Part shown: positions 8,640 to 18,797 of the stretch, in pieces
How the letters are laid out: each line of letters opens with the position of its first letter
Position numbering within the stretch: the stretch's first letter is position 1
NCBI GenBank assembly: GCA_022487055.1
Contig: JAKVJJ010000004.1
Span: 1-64,000 of the forward strand
Length of the DNA stretch: 64,000 nucleotides
Reading direction: 5' to 3'
DNA from: Oscillospiraceae bacterium
GTDB lineage: Bacteria > Bacillota > Clostridia > Oscillospirales > Acutalibacteraceae
The notes under the pieces: generated by a model
What the model was told of the DNA's origin: nothing
Databases searched by the model: none
The model's input: only the letters and a program-made list of their open reading frames with translations
Position numbers and translations under genes: made by a program

Positions 8640-8682
8640 ATTTTTCCCTCCTGTTTTTAACGAAATGGATTGTGATGAACCA

Positions 8683-10380
8683 TTATGCCCTTTTGGAGCG
8701 GTTAATGGCACAAATGACTCCCTTAATAGACGCAATGCTGATATTATTGTCGATACCAATGCCAAAAGCATCTTTGCCCTCGGCGTCTTTCAGATGGATA
8801 TAAGAGACTGCCTTACTGTCCGCACCGCGTGAAATTGCGTGCTCCTGATAGGTAACAAACTTATAATCAGTAATGCCCACTTGTGCCAGTGCACGGAAAA
8901 ACGCATCGATAGGGCCGTTGCCCGCCGCACTGATGGCATGGTCTTCCTGATGGATGCAGAGAGTGCCGTCAAAGCGCACTTGAGCACTGCCGGCTTCTTG
9001 CTTTGCGTCCCCGTTTTCTTCGTAAAGTTTATAGGATTTGAGATTATAGGGGCTGCTGACCTCCAGATATTCCTTGCTGAACAAACTGTAAATTTCTTTC
9101 GGCATCAGTTCCCGTCCCGCTTTGTCACACGCGTGTTTGACCACCGCGCCAAACTCAGGATGCATTACTTTCGGCAAATTGAAGCCAAAGTCCTGCTGCA
9201 TGACAAAAGCCGCGCCGCCCTTGCCGGACTGACTGTTAATGCGGATAATCGGCTCATATTCACGTCCAATGTCTGCCGGATCAATCGGCAGATACGGAAC
9301 TTCCCAATAGGGACTTTCCTGTGCGTGCATATAATCCACACCTTTTTTAATTGCGTCCTGATGGGAACCGGAGAAAGCTGTGAACACAAGGTCGCCGGCA
9401 TAAGGTTGACGCGGCGGCACTTTCATTTCCGTGCAGCGCTCATAGACGTCCCGCACATGGTGAATATCCGAAAAGTCGAGCTGCGGATTGATGCCTTGGG
9501 AATACATATTCATGGCAAGCGTCACAATATCAACATTGCCTGTGCGCTCACCATTGCCAAAGAGCGTGCCTTCCACCCTTTCCGCACCAGCCAACAGAGC
9601 AAGTTCCGTGGCCGCTACACCAGTGCCGCGGTCATTGTGCGGATGCACGCTGATAACTGCGCAGTCGCGGTGCTGGATATTCCGGATACAATACTCCACC
9701 TGGTCTGCAAAGGTATTTGGCGTGCACATTTCCACGGTGTCCGGCAAATTGAGGATAACTTTATTCTCTGGTGTGGCACCCAAAGCCTCCAATACCTTGT
9801 CACAAATCAATACAGAATTTTCCACTTCTGTGCCGCTGAAACTTTCCGGCGAATATTCATAGCGGATATTCATGCCGGTCTCCGCTACTTCTTTTTCGGT
9901 GAGCTGGCGGATAAGTTTGGCCGCCTCCACTGCAATGTCCACAATCCCGTCCATATCTTTGCGAAACACAATCTTGCGCTGCAGAGTGGAGGTGGAATTA
10001 TAAAAATGCACAATCACATTTTTGGCACCATGAATGGCGTCAAAGGTCTTGCGGATAAGATGTTCACGCGCCTGCACCAATACCTGAATCGTCACGTCGT
10101 CCGGAATGAGATGCCGCTCAATCAGTGCACGGCAGATTTCAAACTCTGTATCAGAAGCCGACGGAAAGCCAATCTCGATTTCCTTGAAGCCGACATCCAC
10201 CAGGAGCTTAAAGAACTCCAGTTTTTCTTCCAGATTCATGGGGTCAATCAGTGCCTGATTACCGTCCCGCAGGTCTACACTGCACCAAATTGGTGCCTTT
10301 GTAATCGTTTGCTGTGGCCAAGTCCGGTCCGGCAAAGGAATCTGGCGGAAGGGGATATATTTTTTGCAGCCATCGTTCAT
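8683..10380 (-). CDS. leuA: 2-isopropylmalate synthase (long, yeast/actinobacterial type)
   Basis: A 565-aa enzyme that condenses acetyl-CoA with 2-oxoisovalerate in the first committed step of leucine synthesis. [19 protein letters not shown] and the [17 protein letters not shown] segment are typical of the longer LeuA subfamily. The HPHNDRGTG metal site follows at mid-protein, and a C-terminal LeuA regulatory domain, where leucine feedback normally acts, occupies the last 130 or so residues. I set the start at ATG 10380 after AGGAGA; the open frame extends upstream through the T-box terminator but that part is untranslated leader. Transcription is controlled by the leucine-type T-box at 10514-10795. 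Confidence 0.94.
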   Translation of the reverse strand: MNDGCKKYIPFRQIPLPDRTWPQQTITKAPIWCSVDLRDGNQALIDPMNLEEKLEFFKLLVDVGFKEIEIGFPSASDTEFEICRALIERHLIPDDVTIQVLVQAREHLIRKTFDAIHGAKNVIVHFYNSTSTLQRKIVFRKDMDGIVDIAVEAAKLIRQLTEKEVAETGMNIRYEYSPESFSGTEVENSVLICDKVLEALGATPENKVILNLPDTVEMCTPNTFADQVEYCIRNIQHRDCAVISVHPHNDRGTGVAATELALLAGAERVEGTLFGNGERTGNVDIVTLAMNMYSQGINPQLDFSDIHHVRDVYERCTEMKVPPRQPYAGDLVFTAFSGSHQDAIKKGVDYMHAQESPYWEVPYLPIDPADIGREYEPIIRINSQSGKGGAAFVMQQDFGFNLPKVMHPEFGAVVKHACDKAGRELMPKEIYSLFSKEYLEVSSPYNLKSYKLYEENGDAKQEAGSAQVRFDGTLCIHQEDHAISAAGNGPIDAFFRALAQVGITDYKFVTYQEHAISRGADSKAVSYIHLKDAEGKDAFGIGIDNNISIASIKGVICAINRSKRA

Positions 10381-10513
10381 TGAAATCAGCTCTCCTTTTC
10401 TTAATTTGTATCGTTGACCTACTGGCAGCGTGCTTTCCTTCATTATCGATTTGCACTGATAAAACAAAAAAATTGAAAAAAAGCGGATGCAGCACCGGCC
10501 ACCTGCCGGAGTA

Positions 10514-10795
10514 TAAAAAAAGCCCGGACACAGAATAATTCTGTGTCCGGGACGAAACTGCATTCGTGGTACCACCCAGATTTGGTTCCCGCAGGAACCC
10601 TCAGCGGCCTCTCAAACAGAAAGGCACCGACAAATAACGCTGTCGAAACGTCTGCCCTTACTCTGATTTCAGAACAGCGGCTCAGGGATGAGCTATGCAC
10701 CTCTGCTGCTGTACCGGCTCACACCAACCACCGGTTCTCTGAAACAGCCATCAGAGGTCTTATTCCCTTCATCGCCTTGTCAACGATTTATTTTT
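10514..10795 (-). promoter_or_regulatory. T-box leader (leucine specifier) of leuAB
   Basis: Read on the minus strand this is a full T-box leader. Stem I carries the GGTTGGTG-type distal motif, and the specifier region reads CTC directly before ATCCCTGAGCC, so the specifier codon (10690-10692) is CUC, leucine. The 14-nt T-box core GGGTGGTACCACG lies at 10565-10577. The terminator stem CCCGGACACAGAAT/ATTCTGTGTCCGGG (10523-10551) is followed by seven T. Uncharged tRNA-Leu should stabilise the antiterminator and allow leuAB transcription. The specifier assignment rests on position by eye, but it matches the downstream genes. Confidence 0.9.
10521..10551 (-). terminator. T-box intrinsic terminator
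   Basis: A 14-bp GC-rich stem with a 3-base loop, followed on the minus strand by CTTTTTTT. It is the off-state structure of the leuAB T-box. Confidence 0.9.
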
Positions 10796-10799
10796 GTTT

Positions 10800-10829
10800 A
10801 TCATAGCACAACCACAAGCGGCGTGTCAA
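10800..10829 (-). promoter_or_regulatory. Sigma-A promoter of the leuAB T-box transcript
   Basis: Minus strand TTGACA (10824-10829), 18-base spacer, TATGAT (10800-10805). It overlaps the 3' end of the upstream phosphatase gene, so leuAB has its own promoter although the genes are on the same strand. Confidence 0.85.
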
Positions 10830-11557
10830 GAATCTTTTTCCTCTTCGGGCTTTTTGTCTTCTGTGCCATAAGCATGGTCGGCTGCTTCTCTTGCAACGTC
10901 CAGCACCATGCGCTCCGTCTGCTCCTCTTTCGTTTCCAGCTTACGCGGCGGAATGGTTTCATAGACCTCCGCCACCATGGAGCGCATCCAGATTGCGGGT
11001 GTGATACGCATGCAGTAGCCACAGCCGGGTTGTGTCATCCAGTCGTAAAATTTTGCTTTTGGCAAACCATAAGTGGCAAGAATGGACATCATCGAACCAC
11101 CGTGCAAAATCAGCGCCGCGCGGTGTATCTCAGAGCGAAGCATTCCATCCACAACGTGCTCAAATGCCGCACAGGTCCTCTGCATACACCAGCCGCTGTC
11201 TTCTCCGCCCGGAGGTGTCACCTGCTTGCCGCCTTCCATCCATGCCATAAAATTCGGGTCTTCCTCTGCCAACTGTGCGGCGGTTTTATTTTCCCAGTCA
11301 CCAAAATCAATTTCACGGAAATCCGTGACTATCTGCGGTGTCAGTTCCGGATAAAGAATTTTTGCGGTCTGCAGGCAACGCAGCATTGGGCTGGAATAAC
11401 ACATATCCACTTGCGGATACGGATGCTCGTCTTTCTGCTGCTGAAGCAGTTTCTCACCCTCACTGCAGAGCGGAAGGTCGGTGCTGCCAATGTAGCGTCC
11501 CTCCATATTTCCGGCTGTCAGACCGTGCCGAATTAAACAGATTGTATATGACCGCAT
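10826..11557 (-). CDS. Histidine phosphatase family protein (phosphoglycerate mutase-like)
   Basis: A 243-aa cytoplasmic protein of the branch-1 histidine phosphatase superfamily. The catalytic RHG motif is in CLIRHGLTAGNMEGRYIG, and the second histidine lies in LILHGGSMMSILA. The GSTDLPLCSEGEKLL stretch is typical of small-molecule phosphatases such as CobC/PhoE relatives rather than true phosphoglycerate mutase, and a real GpmI is encoded elsewhere in this window. The acidic tail (EEEKDS) is unremarkable. Substrate is unknown. Its promoter shares the -35 region with the divergent XRE regulator, so that regulator may control it. Confidence 0.82.
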   Translation of the reverse strand: MRSYTICLIRHGLTAGNMEGRYIGSTDLPLCSEGEKLLQQQKDEHPYPQVDMCYSSPMLRCLQTAKILYPELTPQIVTDFREIDFGDWENKTAAQLAEEDPNFMAWMEGGKQVTPPGGEDSGWCMQRTCAAFEHVVDGMLRSEIHRAALILHGGSMMSILATYGLPKAKFYDWMTQPGCGYCMRITPAIWMRSMVAEVYETIPPRKLETKEEQTERMVLDVAREAADHAYGTEDKKPEEEKDS

Positions 11558-11578
11558 GATATAGCTCCTTTTTCAACA

Positions 11579-11606
11579 ATTATCTACAAAATATAGTAGT
11601 TTACAA
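11579..11606 (-). promoter_or_regulatory. Promoter for the histidine phosphatase gene
   Basis: Minus strand TTGTAA (11601-11606), 16-base spacer, GATAAT (11579-11584). Its -35 box overlaps the -35 of the divergent promoter, so one bound repressor could block both. Confidence 0.55.
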
Positions 11607-11628
11607 CTTCTTGTTTTTGGTTTATAAT
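11600..11628 (+). promoter_or_regulatory. Promoter for the XRE regulator gene
   Basis: TTTACA (11600-11605), 17-base spacer, TATAAT (11623-11628). Downstream the sequence repeats TTTACA-like half sites (ATTTACATTACGTTAATTTAC), a plausible autoregulatory operator. Confidence 0.65.
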
Positions 11629-11683
11629 TTACATTACGTTAATTTACACATTTTGCAGAGGCAAAAATTCGGGAGGGACAGGA

Positions 11684-12385
11684 TTGAACAGCCATTTTCC
11701 GCGCATCATCACGCTGTTGCGCAAAGAGCGCGGACTCAGCCAGAAATCCGTGGCCGAAAGCCTTGGCGTATCGCAGGCTTTGCTCTCCCATTATGAAAAG
11801 GGTATTCGCGAATGCGGACTGGATTTCGTCGTAAAAATCGCGGATTTTTATGGCGTTTCCTGCGATTATTTACTGGGACGCACCATGCACCCAACCGGTG
11901 AAACAGTGCCGACGCCTGTTCAGCCCGCCGGTATTTCTCGTGCCGCGCAGGAATCTCCCGAACAGCATATCCTGAACGATACAATTACCACCATCTATTC
12001 TCTCCTGGGCAACTGCGGCAATGACTCCATGACGAATGAAGTTTCCGATTACCTTTTCGTTTCGGTTTACCGCATTTTCAGAATGCTGTATTCATCGAAC
12101 CCGAAAAATCCGCAGGGGCTGTTTGCTATTCGCGAGGATATCATAGCAGGACGTCTGATGGCCTGCAGCGCGCTTGCCCTTTCCAATCTGCACTGTCTGC
12201 TGCAAGGGAAAAATTTAGGGACACTTAAAGGACTGGCCAAGGGTACCGCGCCATCCCTCAGCCCGGAGAAGCTTGCGCAGGCGTATCCCAATCTTTCTTC
12301 TTCCCTGTTTAAGCTGATTCAACTGACGGAAAAGTCCATCATGGAGTCTATCAGCGGGGCAGGCGCTGCAAAAAGTCTGAAGTGA
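11684..12385 (+). CDS. XRE-family helix-turn-helix transcriptional regulator
   Basis: A 233-aa DNA-binding protein. Residues about 5-65 form a Cro/CI helix-turn-helix (ITLLRKERGLSQKSVAESLG, then SQALLSHYEKGIRECGLDF and CDYLLGRT). The remaining 160 residues are a helical domain I do not recognise, so its signal is unknown. The start is TTG 11684, 8 bases after GGGAGG; no ATG is better placed. It is divergent from the histidine phosphatase and shares its control region. Its 3' end overlaps the convergent gene at 12351 by 35 bases. Confidence 0.85.
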   Translation: MNSHFPRIITLLRKERGLSQKSVAESLGVSQALLSHYEKGIRECGLDFVVKIADFYGVSCDYLLGRTMHPTGETVPTPVQPAGISRAAQESPEQHILNDTITTIYSLLGNCGNDSMTNEVSDYLFVSVYRIFRMLYSSNPKNPQGLFAIREDIIAGRLMACSALALSNLHCLLQGKNLGTLKGLAKGTAPSLSPEKLAQAYPNLSSSLFKLIQLTEKSIMESISGAGAAKSLK

Positions 12386-12758
12386 AGGAAATGTACCCTT
12401 TGCGCAGATAAGGCAGCTCCCCAGCGGCCTGTGCGTCTTTGCTGCAGCGCTGCAGCACTTCATGGCATAAATTTTCATAAAGTTGGCTGCGGTAATAAAT
12501 ATCAAAATCTCCCTGCACCCATGCTTTCACAGAGTAATCTGCAAAGAGGATTCCTCTTTCCATCAATTCAGACAATACTTGTGTGCGTGCTTTCACCGCT
12601 TCCAAAGTATCGTCCGGCTGCTGCAAGCTGACATGGTCAAGCAGAATCTGACAAAATTCGGGTTCCCCATCCCGATGCAGTTCAAATTGCGCGACAGGGA
12701 ACCGGCGCTGTTCGGTCATTTGACAAATCATTTCTTTTTGAGCAGATGTATATGCCAT
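12351..12758 (-). CDS. Small soluble protein of unknown function
   Basis: A 135-aa protein with no signal peptide or membrane helix and no motif I recognise. AGGAG lies 8 bases before ATG 12758 and a good promoter sits at 12802-12830, so it is very probably expressed. Content is mixed helical (for example LEAVKARTQVLSELMERGIL). Its last 35 bases overlap the end of the convergent XRE gene. Nothing around it suggests a function. Confidence 0.7.
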   Translation of the reverse strand: MAYTSAQKEMICQMTEQRRFPVAQFELHRDGEPEFCQILLDHVSLQQPDDTLEAVKARTQVLSELMERGILFADYSVKAWVQGDFDIYYRSQLYENLCHEVLQRCSKDAQAAGELPYLRKGYISFTSDFLQRLPR

Positions 12759-12801
12759 TCGGATTTCTCCTTTTCATTTGCTTATCTGTTTTCAGTATAT
12801 C

Positions 12802-12830
12802 AGTATAAACGAATTCTCTCCATCTTGCAA
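12802..12830 (-). promoter_or_regulatory. Promoter for the 135-aa protein gene
   Basis: Minus strand TTGCAA (12825-12830), 17-base spacer, TATACT (12802-12807). Confidence 0.65.
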
Positions 12831-12841
12831 TGGGCACAAAC

Positions 12842-12888
12842 AAAGCAGGGCAACCGCTCCCGATGAAAGGAACAGCTGCCCTGCTTTA
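12842..12888 (-). terminator. Intrinsic terminator of the glycogen operon
   Basis: AAAGCAGGGCA and TGCCCTGCTTT form the outer stem, with a second inner pairing GGAGCGGTT/AACAGCTGTTCC-like region. It lies 23 bases after the glgA stop. Confidence 0.8.
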
Positions 12889-12911
12889 TTTGTATAGGTA
12901 TTTGTGAAAGA

Positions 12912-14336
12912 TTACTCTTTGAGCAAATCACGGTACAGACGGATATACTCGTTGGCAGACTTGCCCCAGCTCATGTCACAATGCATGGCACGCTGCACCA
13001 GAATCTTCCACCCATCTTTGTCCTGATACCCGGTCAGCGCACGACGGACCGCATTGTCCATATCTCCGCTGTCATAAGAGGCAAAGGTAAAGCCGTTGCC
13101 TTCTCCGCCGCCGCTGTCTTGAATCGAGTCCTTCAAGCCGCCGGTTTCACGCACAATCGGAATTGTACCATAACGCAGCGCAATCATCTGAGAAAGGCCG
13201 CACGGCTCGCTCTTGCTTGGCATAAGTAAAATATCCACACCGGCATAAATCTTGCGTGACAGCTCCGGCACAAAGCCATGGCAGGAACTCAGGCGGCCAG
13301 GATAGCGGTCCTGCATCTGGCGGAAGAACTGCTCATACTCCCATTCACCGCTGCCAAGAATGACAAACTGCATATTGGTTTCCTTCATCAGGCGGTCGAG
13401 GTCTTCTTTCACCAGGTCAAGTCCTTTGTGAGAAACCATGCGCGTTACCATGCCAACCAGCGGCGTATCCGGCTCCTGCGCCAAACCGAGGCGTTTCTGC
13501 AGGGAACACTTGTTTTCCGCTTTACCGGTAAGGTCATCCGCTGTGTACTGCGCATAAATATCCTTGTCAGTTTCCGGATTATAAGAATTCGTATCTATGC
13601 CATTCAGTATGCCGGAAATCTTCCATTCCCGCTGTTTCAGGATGCCGTCCAGTCCATGGGAATACCAAGGATCCAGTATCTCTTTGGCATAGGTCGGACT
13701 GACGGTTGTAACTGCATTAGCAGTTTCAATCGCGCCCTTGAGCATATTCACACAGGAATCATACTCCAAAATCGGATAATCGTTGCCGGGAATGCCCAGC
13801 ACGTCTTCCGTCAATTCCGGGCCGTATTTGCCCTGATACTGAATATTATGAATGGTAATCACCGTTTTAATGCCGCGGTACCAGTCATTGTTTGCATAGA
13901 AAATGCTGTAATAGATTGGCACCATAGCTGTCTGCCAGTCATTGCAGTGGATAATGTCCGGTTTAAAGTCCAGATAAGGCAGCATTTCCAGTGCCGCACG
14001 GGAAAGGAACGCAAACCGCTCGGCATCATCATAGTGACCATAAAGGCCCTTGCGCTTAAAATAATACTGATTATCAATAAGATAATAAATAACGCCGCCG
14101 GAACGTGCCTCAAAAACACCGCAGTACTGCCGCCGCCATGCCACCGGCACAGACAAGCTTGTCACAAACTTCATGCTGTCCCGCAGCTCCTGCGGAATAT
14201 CCTCATACAGCGGCATAACCACACGGCAGCCAATCAGCCGCTGACGCAGTGCCTGCGGCAAGGAACCCGCCACATCCGCCAATCCGCCGGTCGCCGCAAA
14301 CGGACGCGCTTCACTTGTGCAATATAAAATCTTCAT
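12912..14336 (-). CDS. glgA: Glycogen synthase (ADP-glucose)
   Basis: A 474-aa GT5 glycosyltransferase that extends alpha-1,4-glucan from ADP-glucose. The N-terminal GT-B half has the glycine loop TGGLADVAGSLP; the Lys that precedes TGGL in E. coli is Ala here. The C-terminal catalytic segment PSKSEPCGLSQMIALRYG and the RETGGLKDSI nucleotide loop are intact. It is the last gene of glgB-glgC-glgD-glgA and is followed by a terminator, 52 bases after glgD. Confidence 0.95.
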   Translation of the reverse strand: MKILYCTSEARPFAATGGLADVAGSLPQALRQRLIGCRVVMPLYEDIPQELRDSMKFVTSLSVPVAWRRQYCGVFEARSGGVIYYLIDNQYYFKRKGLYGHYDDAERFAFLSRAALEMLPYLDFKPDIIHCNDWQTAMVPIYYSIFYANNDWYRGIKTVITIHNIQYQGKYGPELTEDVLGIPGNDYPILEYDSCVNMLKGAIETANAVTTVSPTYAKEILDPWYSHGLDGILKQREWKISGILNGIDTNSYNPETDKDIYAQYTADDLTGKAENKCSLQKRLGLAQEPDTPLVGMVTRMVSHKGLDLVKEDLDRLMKETNMQFVILGSGEWEYEQFFRQMQDRYPGRLSSCHGFVPELSRKIYAGVDILLMPSKSEPCGLSQMIALRYGTIPIVRETGGLKDSIQDSGGGEGNGFTFASYDSGDMDNAVRRALTGYQDKDGWKILVQRAMHCDMSWGKSANEYIRLYRDLLKE

Positions 14337-14388
14337 TATCAGTCATCCCTTTCTTTTTTCTGCCGGCCGCCCCAATTCCCCGCAACCG

Positions 14389-15504
14389 TCAGACAACACT
14401 GCCCTTGCTGATGAACACCGGATAAGACTGGAATCCCATCAGAGAGCGGTCGTCCTTAATCGTAACATCTTTATCCATAATTACATAATCCAATTTACAG
14501 TTCTGCCCAATCATGCTGTCCTGCATAATCACACAGTTTGTCACTTTGGAATTTTTGCCGATGTGCACTCCGCGGAACAGCACACAGTTTTCCACAGCGC
14601 CTTCAATCACGCAGCCATCCGCAATTAAGGAATTGCTCACCTCACTGCCTAAGCCATAACGTGTGGGCATATCGTCACGCACTTTGGTATAAATCGGGCG
14701 GTTTGGATTAAAAAGTTCACTGCGCACCTTCGGTTGCATTAACGCCATGTTGGATTCAAAGTAGTCATTCATGCTGCAGATGGAGCAAATGAAGCCTTTA
14801 AACTCATAGCCGTGGAAGTGATAATTTGGAATGTTGCGCTGAATAAAGTCACGCTGGAAACTGTATAGATTCCGGCTGACACAGTCGGACACCAGCTTCA
14901 TCATCAGTTCCCGGTCCATCAGCAGCATGGGCAGACCATAATTGCACGCACCGTCCACCTTCGGCTGCACCAGTGCGCCGCGAATCATGCCGTCCGGGTC
15001 AATTTCATAGGAAATCGGTTCGGCAAAGTGCTCCGGAATATGTCCATAGTGATAAGCCAGCGTTACATCCGCGCCGGACTGGATATGTGCTTGCATCATT
15101 TGCCTCAGGTCAATATTGCAGACATAATCACTATCGGTCATCAGCACATATTTCTCATTGGAATGGGACAAAAAATTCATAACAGAAGCCAAGGAATCAA
15201 GGCGGCTGTTGTGGTCAGAAGCACCGCTGGAAAACGGCGGCAGAATATACAACCCTTCCCGCTTTCTGGAAAGGTCCCATGCCTTGCCGGAACCAAGATG
15301 GTCCATCAGGGACTGATAGTTGCTTTTGGTAATCACGCCGACTTTATTAATGCCGGAGTTCACCATATTGGACAGCGCAAAGTCGATAAGGCGGTAACGT
15401 CCGCCAAAAGGCACGCTGCCCATGGTGCGGGTTTCGGTCAGCTCCCGCACCTTTTCTTCATGCATATTGGAAAAAATAACGCCCAGCACACTGTTTGCAA
15501 TCAT
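14389..15504 (-). CDS. glgD: ADP-glucose pyrophosphorylase GlgD subunit
   Basis: A 371-aa GlgC paralogue. It keeps the sugar-nucleotide fold ([20 protein letters not shown]) and the C-terminal left-handed helix repeats, but its N-terminus ([17 protein letters not shown]) lacks the catalytic GGxGxRL loop seen in GlgC. That is the known pattern of Firmicute GlgD, a largely non-catalytic partner that modulates the GlgC/GlgD hetero-oligomer. Its start overlaps the glgC stop by 4 bases (ATGA), so the two subunits are translationally coupled. Confidence 0.94.
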   Translation of the reverse strand: MIANSVLGVIFSNMHEEKVRELTETRTMGSVPFGGRYRLIDFALSNMVNSGINKVGVITKSNYQSLMDHLGSGKAWDLSRKREGLYILPPFSSGASDHNSRLDSLASVMNFLSHSNEKYVLMTDSDYVCNIDLRQMMQAHIQSGADVTLAYHYGHIPEHFAEPISYEIDPDGMIRGALVQPKVDGACNYGLPMLLMDRELMMKLVSDCVSRNLYSFQRDFIQRNIPNYHFHGYEFKGFICSICSMNDYFESNMALMQPKVRSELFNPNRPIYTKVRDDMPTRYGLGSEVSNSLIADGCVIEGAVENCVLFRGVHIGKNSKVTNCVIMQDSMIGQNCKLDYVIMDKDVTIKDDRSLMGFQSYPVFISKGSVV

Positions 15505-16727
15505 TTCTTCTGTGCCTCCTCTGCCATTGTTTCTGCATCCACCATCGCTTTCGGCGGCACCACTGTCTCTGGCGGGATGACGCAGTCACTGCCCACGACA
15601 GCAACTCCCCAGTCACCCTTATTTTCCATATCCTCCGGACGCTGCCCAACGATGGCGTTTTTGCCAATGACACTGTTTTCCGCCACAATGGCGTACTGCA
15701 CCACGGCGCCTTCCTCAACGCGTGTGCCCGGCATAATAATGGAGTCACGCACAATGGCACCCGGCGCAATATAGACGCCACTGAAAAGCACGGCAAAGTC
15801 AATTTCGCCGTAAACATTGGCGCCCTCCGCCACCAGCGAATTCTGCACCTTTGCGTCTTTGGAAATATAGTGCGGCGGCATGACCGGATTGCGGGAATAA
15901 ATCTTCCAGGTATCCTCTGAAAGGTCAAGTGGAACATTTGGATTGAGCAAATCCATATTTGATTCCCACAGGCTCTCCACCGTGCCGACATCTTTCCAAT
16001 AGCCCTCGAATGGATAAGCAAACATCCGCTCGCCGGCCGTCAGCATAGCAGGCAGCACATCATGGCCAAAGTCGTTGCCGCTCTTTGGATTTGCCTCGTC
16101 GTTCTCCAGATACTGCTTCAGCTTGCTCCATGTAAAGACATAGATGCCCATGCTGGCTTTGTTGCTCTTTGGATGGGCAGGCTTTTCATCAAATTCATAA
16201 ATGGAATTATCTTCCCGCGTATTCAAAATGCCAAAGCGCGGCGCTTCATCCATCGGCACCTCAAAGACGGCAATGGTGCAGTCCGCATTTTTTTCTTTGT
16301 GGTAAGCAACCATTTTGGAGTAGTCCATCTTATAAATATGATCGCCGGAAAGGATAACCACATATTCCGGACTGTAACGCTCAATGTACTGCATATTCTG
16401 ATAAATGGCATTGGCAGTGCCCTTATACCAATCCGATTTGCGGCTGCGCTGATACGGCGGCAGCACGCGAACCCCTGAATTCATACTGTCCAAATCCCAC
16501 GGCTGGCCGGACCCGATGTACTCGTTCAGTTCCAGCGGTTGGTACTGTGTCAGCACACCGACGGTTTCAATTCCGGAATTGACGCAGTTGGAAAGCGGAA
16601 AATCAATAATCCTATATTTTCCGCCATAAGGGACTGCCGGTTTTGCCAGCTTCTTTGTCAGCACCCCCAAGCGGCTGCCCTGGCCCCCAGCCAGAATCAT
16701 CGCCACGACCTCTTGTTTTGGCAACAT
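15501..16727 (-). CDS. glgC: Glucose-1-phosphate adenylyltransferase, catalytic subunit
   Basis: A 408-aa enzyme that makes ADP-glucose from glucose-1-phosphate and ATP, the regulated step of glycogen synthesis. The catalytic loop is [20 protein letters not shown], and the substrate-binding [14 protein letters not shown] and the C-terminal beta-helix are present. It pairs with the adjacent GlgD. A plus-strand frame of similar length over the 3' half is only a shadow. Confidence 0.95.
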   Translation of the reverse strand: MLPKQEVVAMILAGGQGSRLGVLTKKLAKPAVPYGGKYRIIDFPLSNCVNSGIETVGVLTQYQPLELNEYIGSGQPWDLDSMNSGVRVLPPYQRSRKSDWYKGTANAIYQNMQYIERYSPEYVVILSGDHIYKMDYSKMVAYHKEKNADCTIAVFEVPMDEAPRFGILNTREDNSIYEFDEKPAHPKSNKASMGIYVFTWSKLKQYLENDEANPKSGNDFGHDVLPAMLTAGERMFAYPFEGYWKDVGTVESLWESNMDLLNPNVPLDLSEDTWKIYSRNPVMPPHYISKDAKVQNSLVAEGANVYGEIDFAVLFSGVYIAPGAIVRDSIIMPGTRVEEGAVVQYAIVAENSVIGKNAIVGQRPEDMENKGDWGVAVVGSDCVIPPETVVPPKAMVDAETMAEEAQKK

Positions 16728-16785
16728 GGTTGTTCCTCCTTTATATAACTCTCACTCAATACATTTGCAGTGTAGTAATCTTATT

Positions 16786-18747
16786 TCAGCTGCCCGGCTG
16801 CTTTTTCGGGACAGACGCGGGCTTCTTAGCATCGACTGCCTTTTTGTTGGCAGCCGGTTTCTGATACTTGAAATAGAGTGTGGAAAGCGGCGGCAAATGC
16901 AGGTCGACGGATTGTTCCATTCCGTGCATCGGAACTTCTCCGTCACTTTTCAGCATGCCGTTTTTAATTCCGCCGCCCCCAAAGCAGCTCCAGTCTGTAG
17001 AGAACACTTCCTTGTAGCTTCCCGCATAAGGAACGCCAATTCTGTAATGCGGGCGCTCCACCGGCACAAAATTACACACAATGATAATTTCGTCCTTGTT
17101 TTTGCTGAAGCGCCGAAATGCTATCACGCTCTGGTCACAGTCATCATTGCTAATCCACGAAAATCCTTCCCAGTTGAAGTCGACTTCCCACATGGGAGGA
17201 TTTTCCAGATAGAAATGGTTAATCTCTTTAAAGAACAGATGCTGTGCTTTATTCGGCGGATACTGCAGCAAGAGCCAGTCCAGTTCCTGCTGGTAATTCC
17301 ATTCGAAAAACTGCCCCAGTTCTGTGCCCATAAACAGCAGCTTCTTTCCGGGGTGTGCCATCATGTAACCGATGAAAGCACGCACCCCGGCAAATTTCTG
17401 CTCGGCAGTGCCCGGCATTTTGTTCATCAGAGAACATTTCCCGTGCACCACTTCATCATGGGAAATCGGCAGAACAAAATTTTCTGCGAAAGTATAACAC
17501 AGGGAGAATGTAATGTCCTTTTGATTGTATTTTCTGCTCAGCGGGTCCAGTGACATATAGTGCATCATGTCATTCATCCAGCCCATGTTCCACTTATAAT
17601 TGAAACCCAGCCCACCCATGAAGGTTGGTTTACTCACCATCGGCCAGCTTGTGGATTCTTCCGCAATCATCATCACCGTTGGAAAACGCTCAAAAACCGC
17701 TTCATTCAGCTTTTGCACAAATGTGATGGCCTCTAGATTTTCCTGGCCACCGTCCTTGTTGGGTATCCATTCGCCGTCCGGTCTGCTGTAATTTAGATAC
17801 AGCATGGAAGCAACTGCGTCCACACGAATGCCGTCAAGATGATAATTTTCCAGCCAAAATACAGCGCTGGAAATCAGGAAGCTGACAACTTCCGGTCTGC
17901 CGTAATCAAAGACCAGCGTACCCCAGTCCTTGTGCTCCCCTTTGCGCGGGTCTGCATATTCATAGCATGGTGTGCCATCAAACTTCGCCAAACCGCTTGC
18001 ATCCTTTGGAAAATGTGCAGGTACCCAATCCATGATGACACCAATCCCCGCTTCATGGCAAGCATCCACAAAGTGCATGAACTGTTTTGGCGTACCGTAA
18101 CGGGAGGTCGGCGCAAAATATCCGGTTACCTGATACCCCCAGGAACCGTCAAACGGATACTCTGTAATAGGCATCACTTCGATGTGAGTATAACCCATTT
18201 CCTTCACATAAGGAATCAGTTCCTCCGCCAGCTTATCATAACTAAAGACATTGCCGTCTGCATAGCGCCGCCATGAACCAAGATGTACTTCATAAATATT
18301 GACCGGCTGCTCATAGTGCGGCTTTTCCTCTTTCCGCTTCTGCCATTTTTCATCGTGCCACTCATAGCCACGAATATCATAAAAGCGGCTGGAAGTGCCA
18401 GGCCGTGTATCAAAGAAGCGGGCATAGGGGTCACTTTTCTGCACCTGCTGCCCATTGGCTCCCGTCACACAGTATTGATAACGGTCATAGTCTTGCAGCG
18501 CAAAAGGAATCCATGCCTCCCAAACGCCGCCGCTGATTTTCTCCATGGGACATCGCATAGGGTCCCACTCATTAAAATCTCCAATAACCGAAACGCTCTG
18601 CGCATTCGGTGCCCACACACGAAACACCGTCTGCTGTTTCCCATCACATGTACTGCAGTGAGCACCCATGTATAAATATGCCTGCACATTTGTCCCCTGA
18701 TGGAACAGATACAGCGGAAGGCTGTCCTGCAATTTGCTTTTTTGCAT
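16786..18747 (-). CDS. glgB: 1,4-alpha-glucan branching enzyme
   Basis: A 653-aa GH13 enzyme that introduces alpha-1,6 branches into glycogen. Order: N-terminal CBM48-like domain (VWAPNAQSVSVIGDFNEW), then the (beta/alpha)8 barrel with GIRVDAVASMLY (nucleophile Asp), MMIAEESTSW (acid/base Glu) and LPISHDEVVHGKCSL, then an all-beta C-terminal domain. I chose ATG 18747, 9 bases after AGGAG; a GTG 21 bases upstream would overlap that site. A Lys/Pro/Ala-rich tail of about 25 residues ends the protein. It is the first gene of the glycogen operon. Confidence 0.95.
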   Translation of the reverse strand: MQKSKLQDSLPLYLFHQGTNVQAYLYMGAHCSTCDGKQQTVFRVWAPNAQSVSVIGDFNEWDPMRCPMEKISGGVWEAWIPFALQDYDRYQYCVTGANGQQVQKSDPYARFFDTRPGTSSRFYDIRGYEWHDEKWQKRKEEKPHYEQPVNIYEVHLGSWRRYADGNVFSYDKLAEELIPYVKEMGYTHIEVMPITEYPFDGSWGYQVTGYFAPTSRYGTPKQFMHFVDACHEAGIGVIMDWVPAHFPKDASGLAKFDGTPCYEYADPRKGEHKDWGTLVFDYGRPEVVSFLISSAVFWLENYHLDGIRVDAVASMLYLNYSRPDGEWIPNKDGGQENLEAITFVQKLNEAVFERFPTVMMIAEESTSWPMVSKPTFMGGLGFNYKWNMGWMNDMMHYMSLDPLSRKYNQKDITFSLCYTFAENFVLPISHDEVVHGKCSLMNKMPGTAEQKFAGVRAFIGYMMAHPGKKLLFMGTELGQFFEWNYQQELDWLLLQYPPNKAQHLFFKEINHFYLENPPMWEVDFNWEGFSWISNDDCDQSVIAFRRFSKNKDEIIIVCNFVPVERPHYRIGVPYAGSYKEVFSTDWSCFGGGGIKNGMLKSDGEVPMHGMEQSVDLHLPPLSTLYFKYQKPAANKKAVDAKKPASVPKKQPGS

Positions 18748-18797
18748 ATCAAACAACTCCTCTGCCACTGGGATTTTAGTTATGTTTTATAATACTT

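Noticed and set aside
8839..10383. A 514-codon plus-strand frame opposite leuA
   Set aside because: His/Phe/Arg-rich shadow of leuA with no start signals.
16643..16864. A possible CRISPR or direct-repeat array was looked for across the window
   Set aside because: I saw no evenly spaced direct repeats; the only repeats are within protein-coding repeats (MORN, solenoid) and terminator stems.
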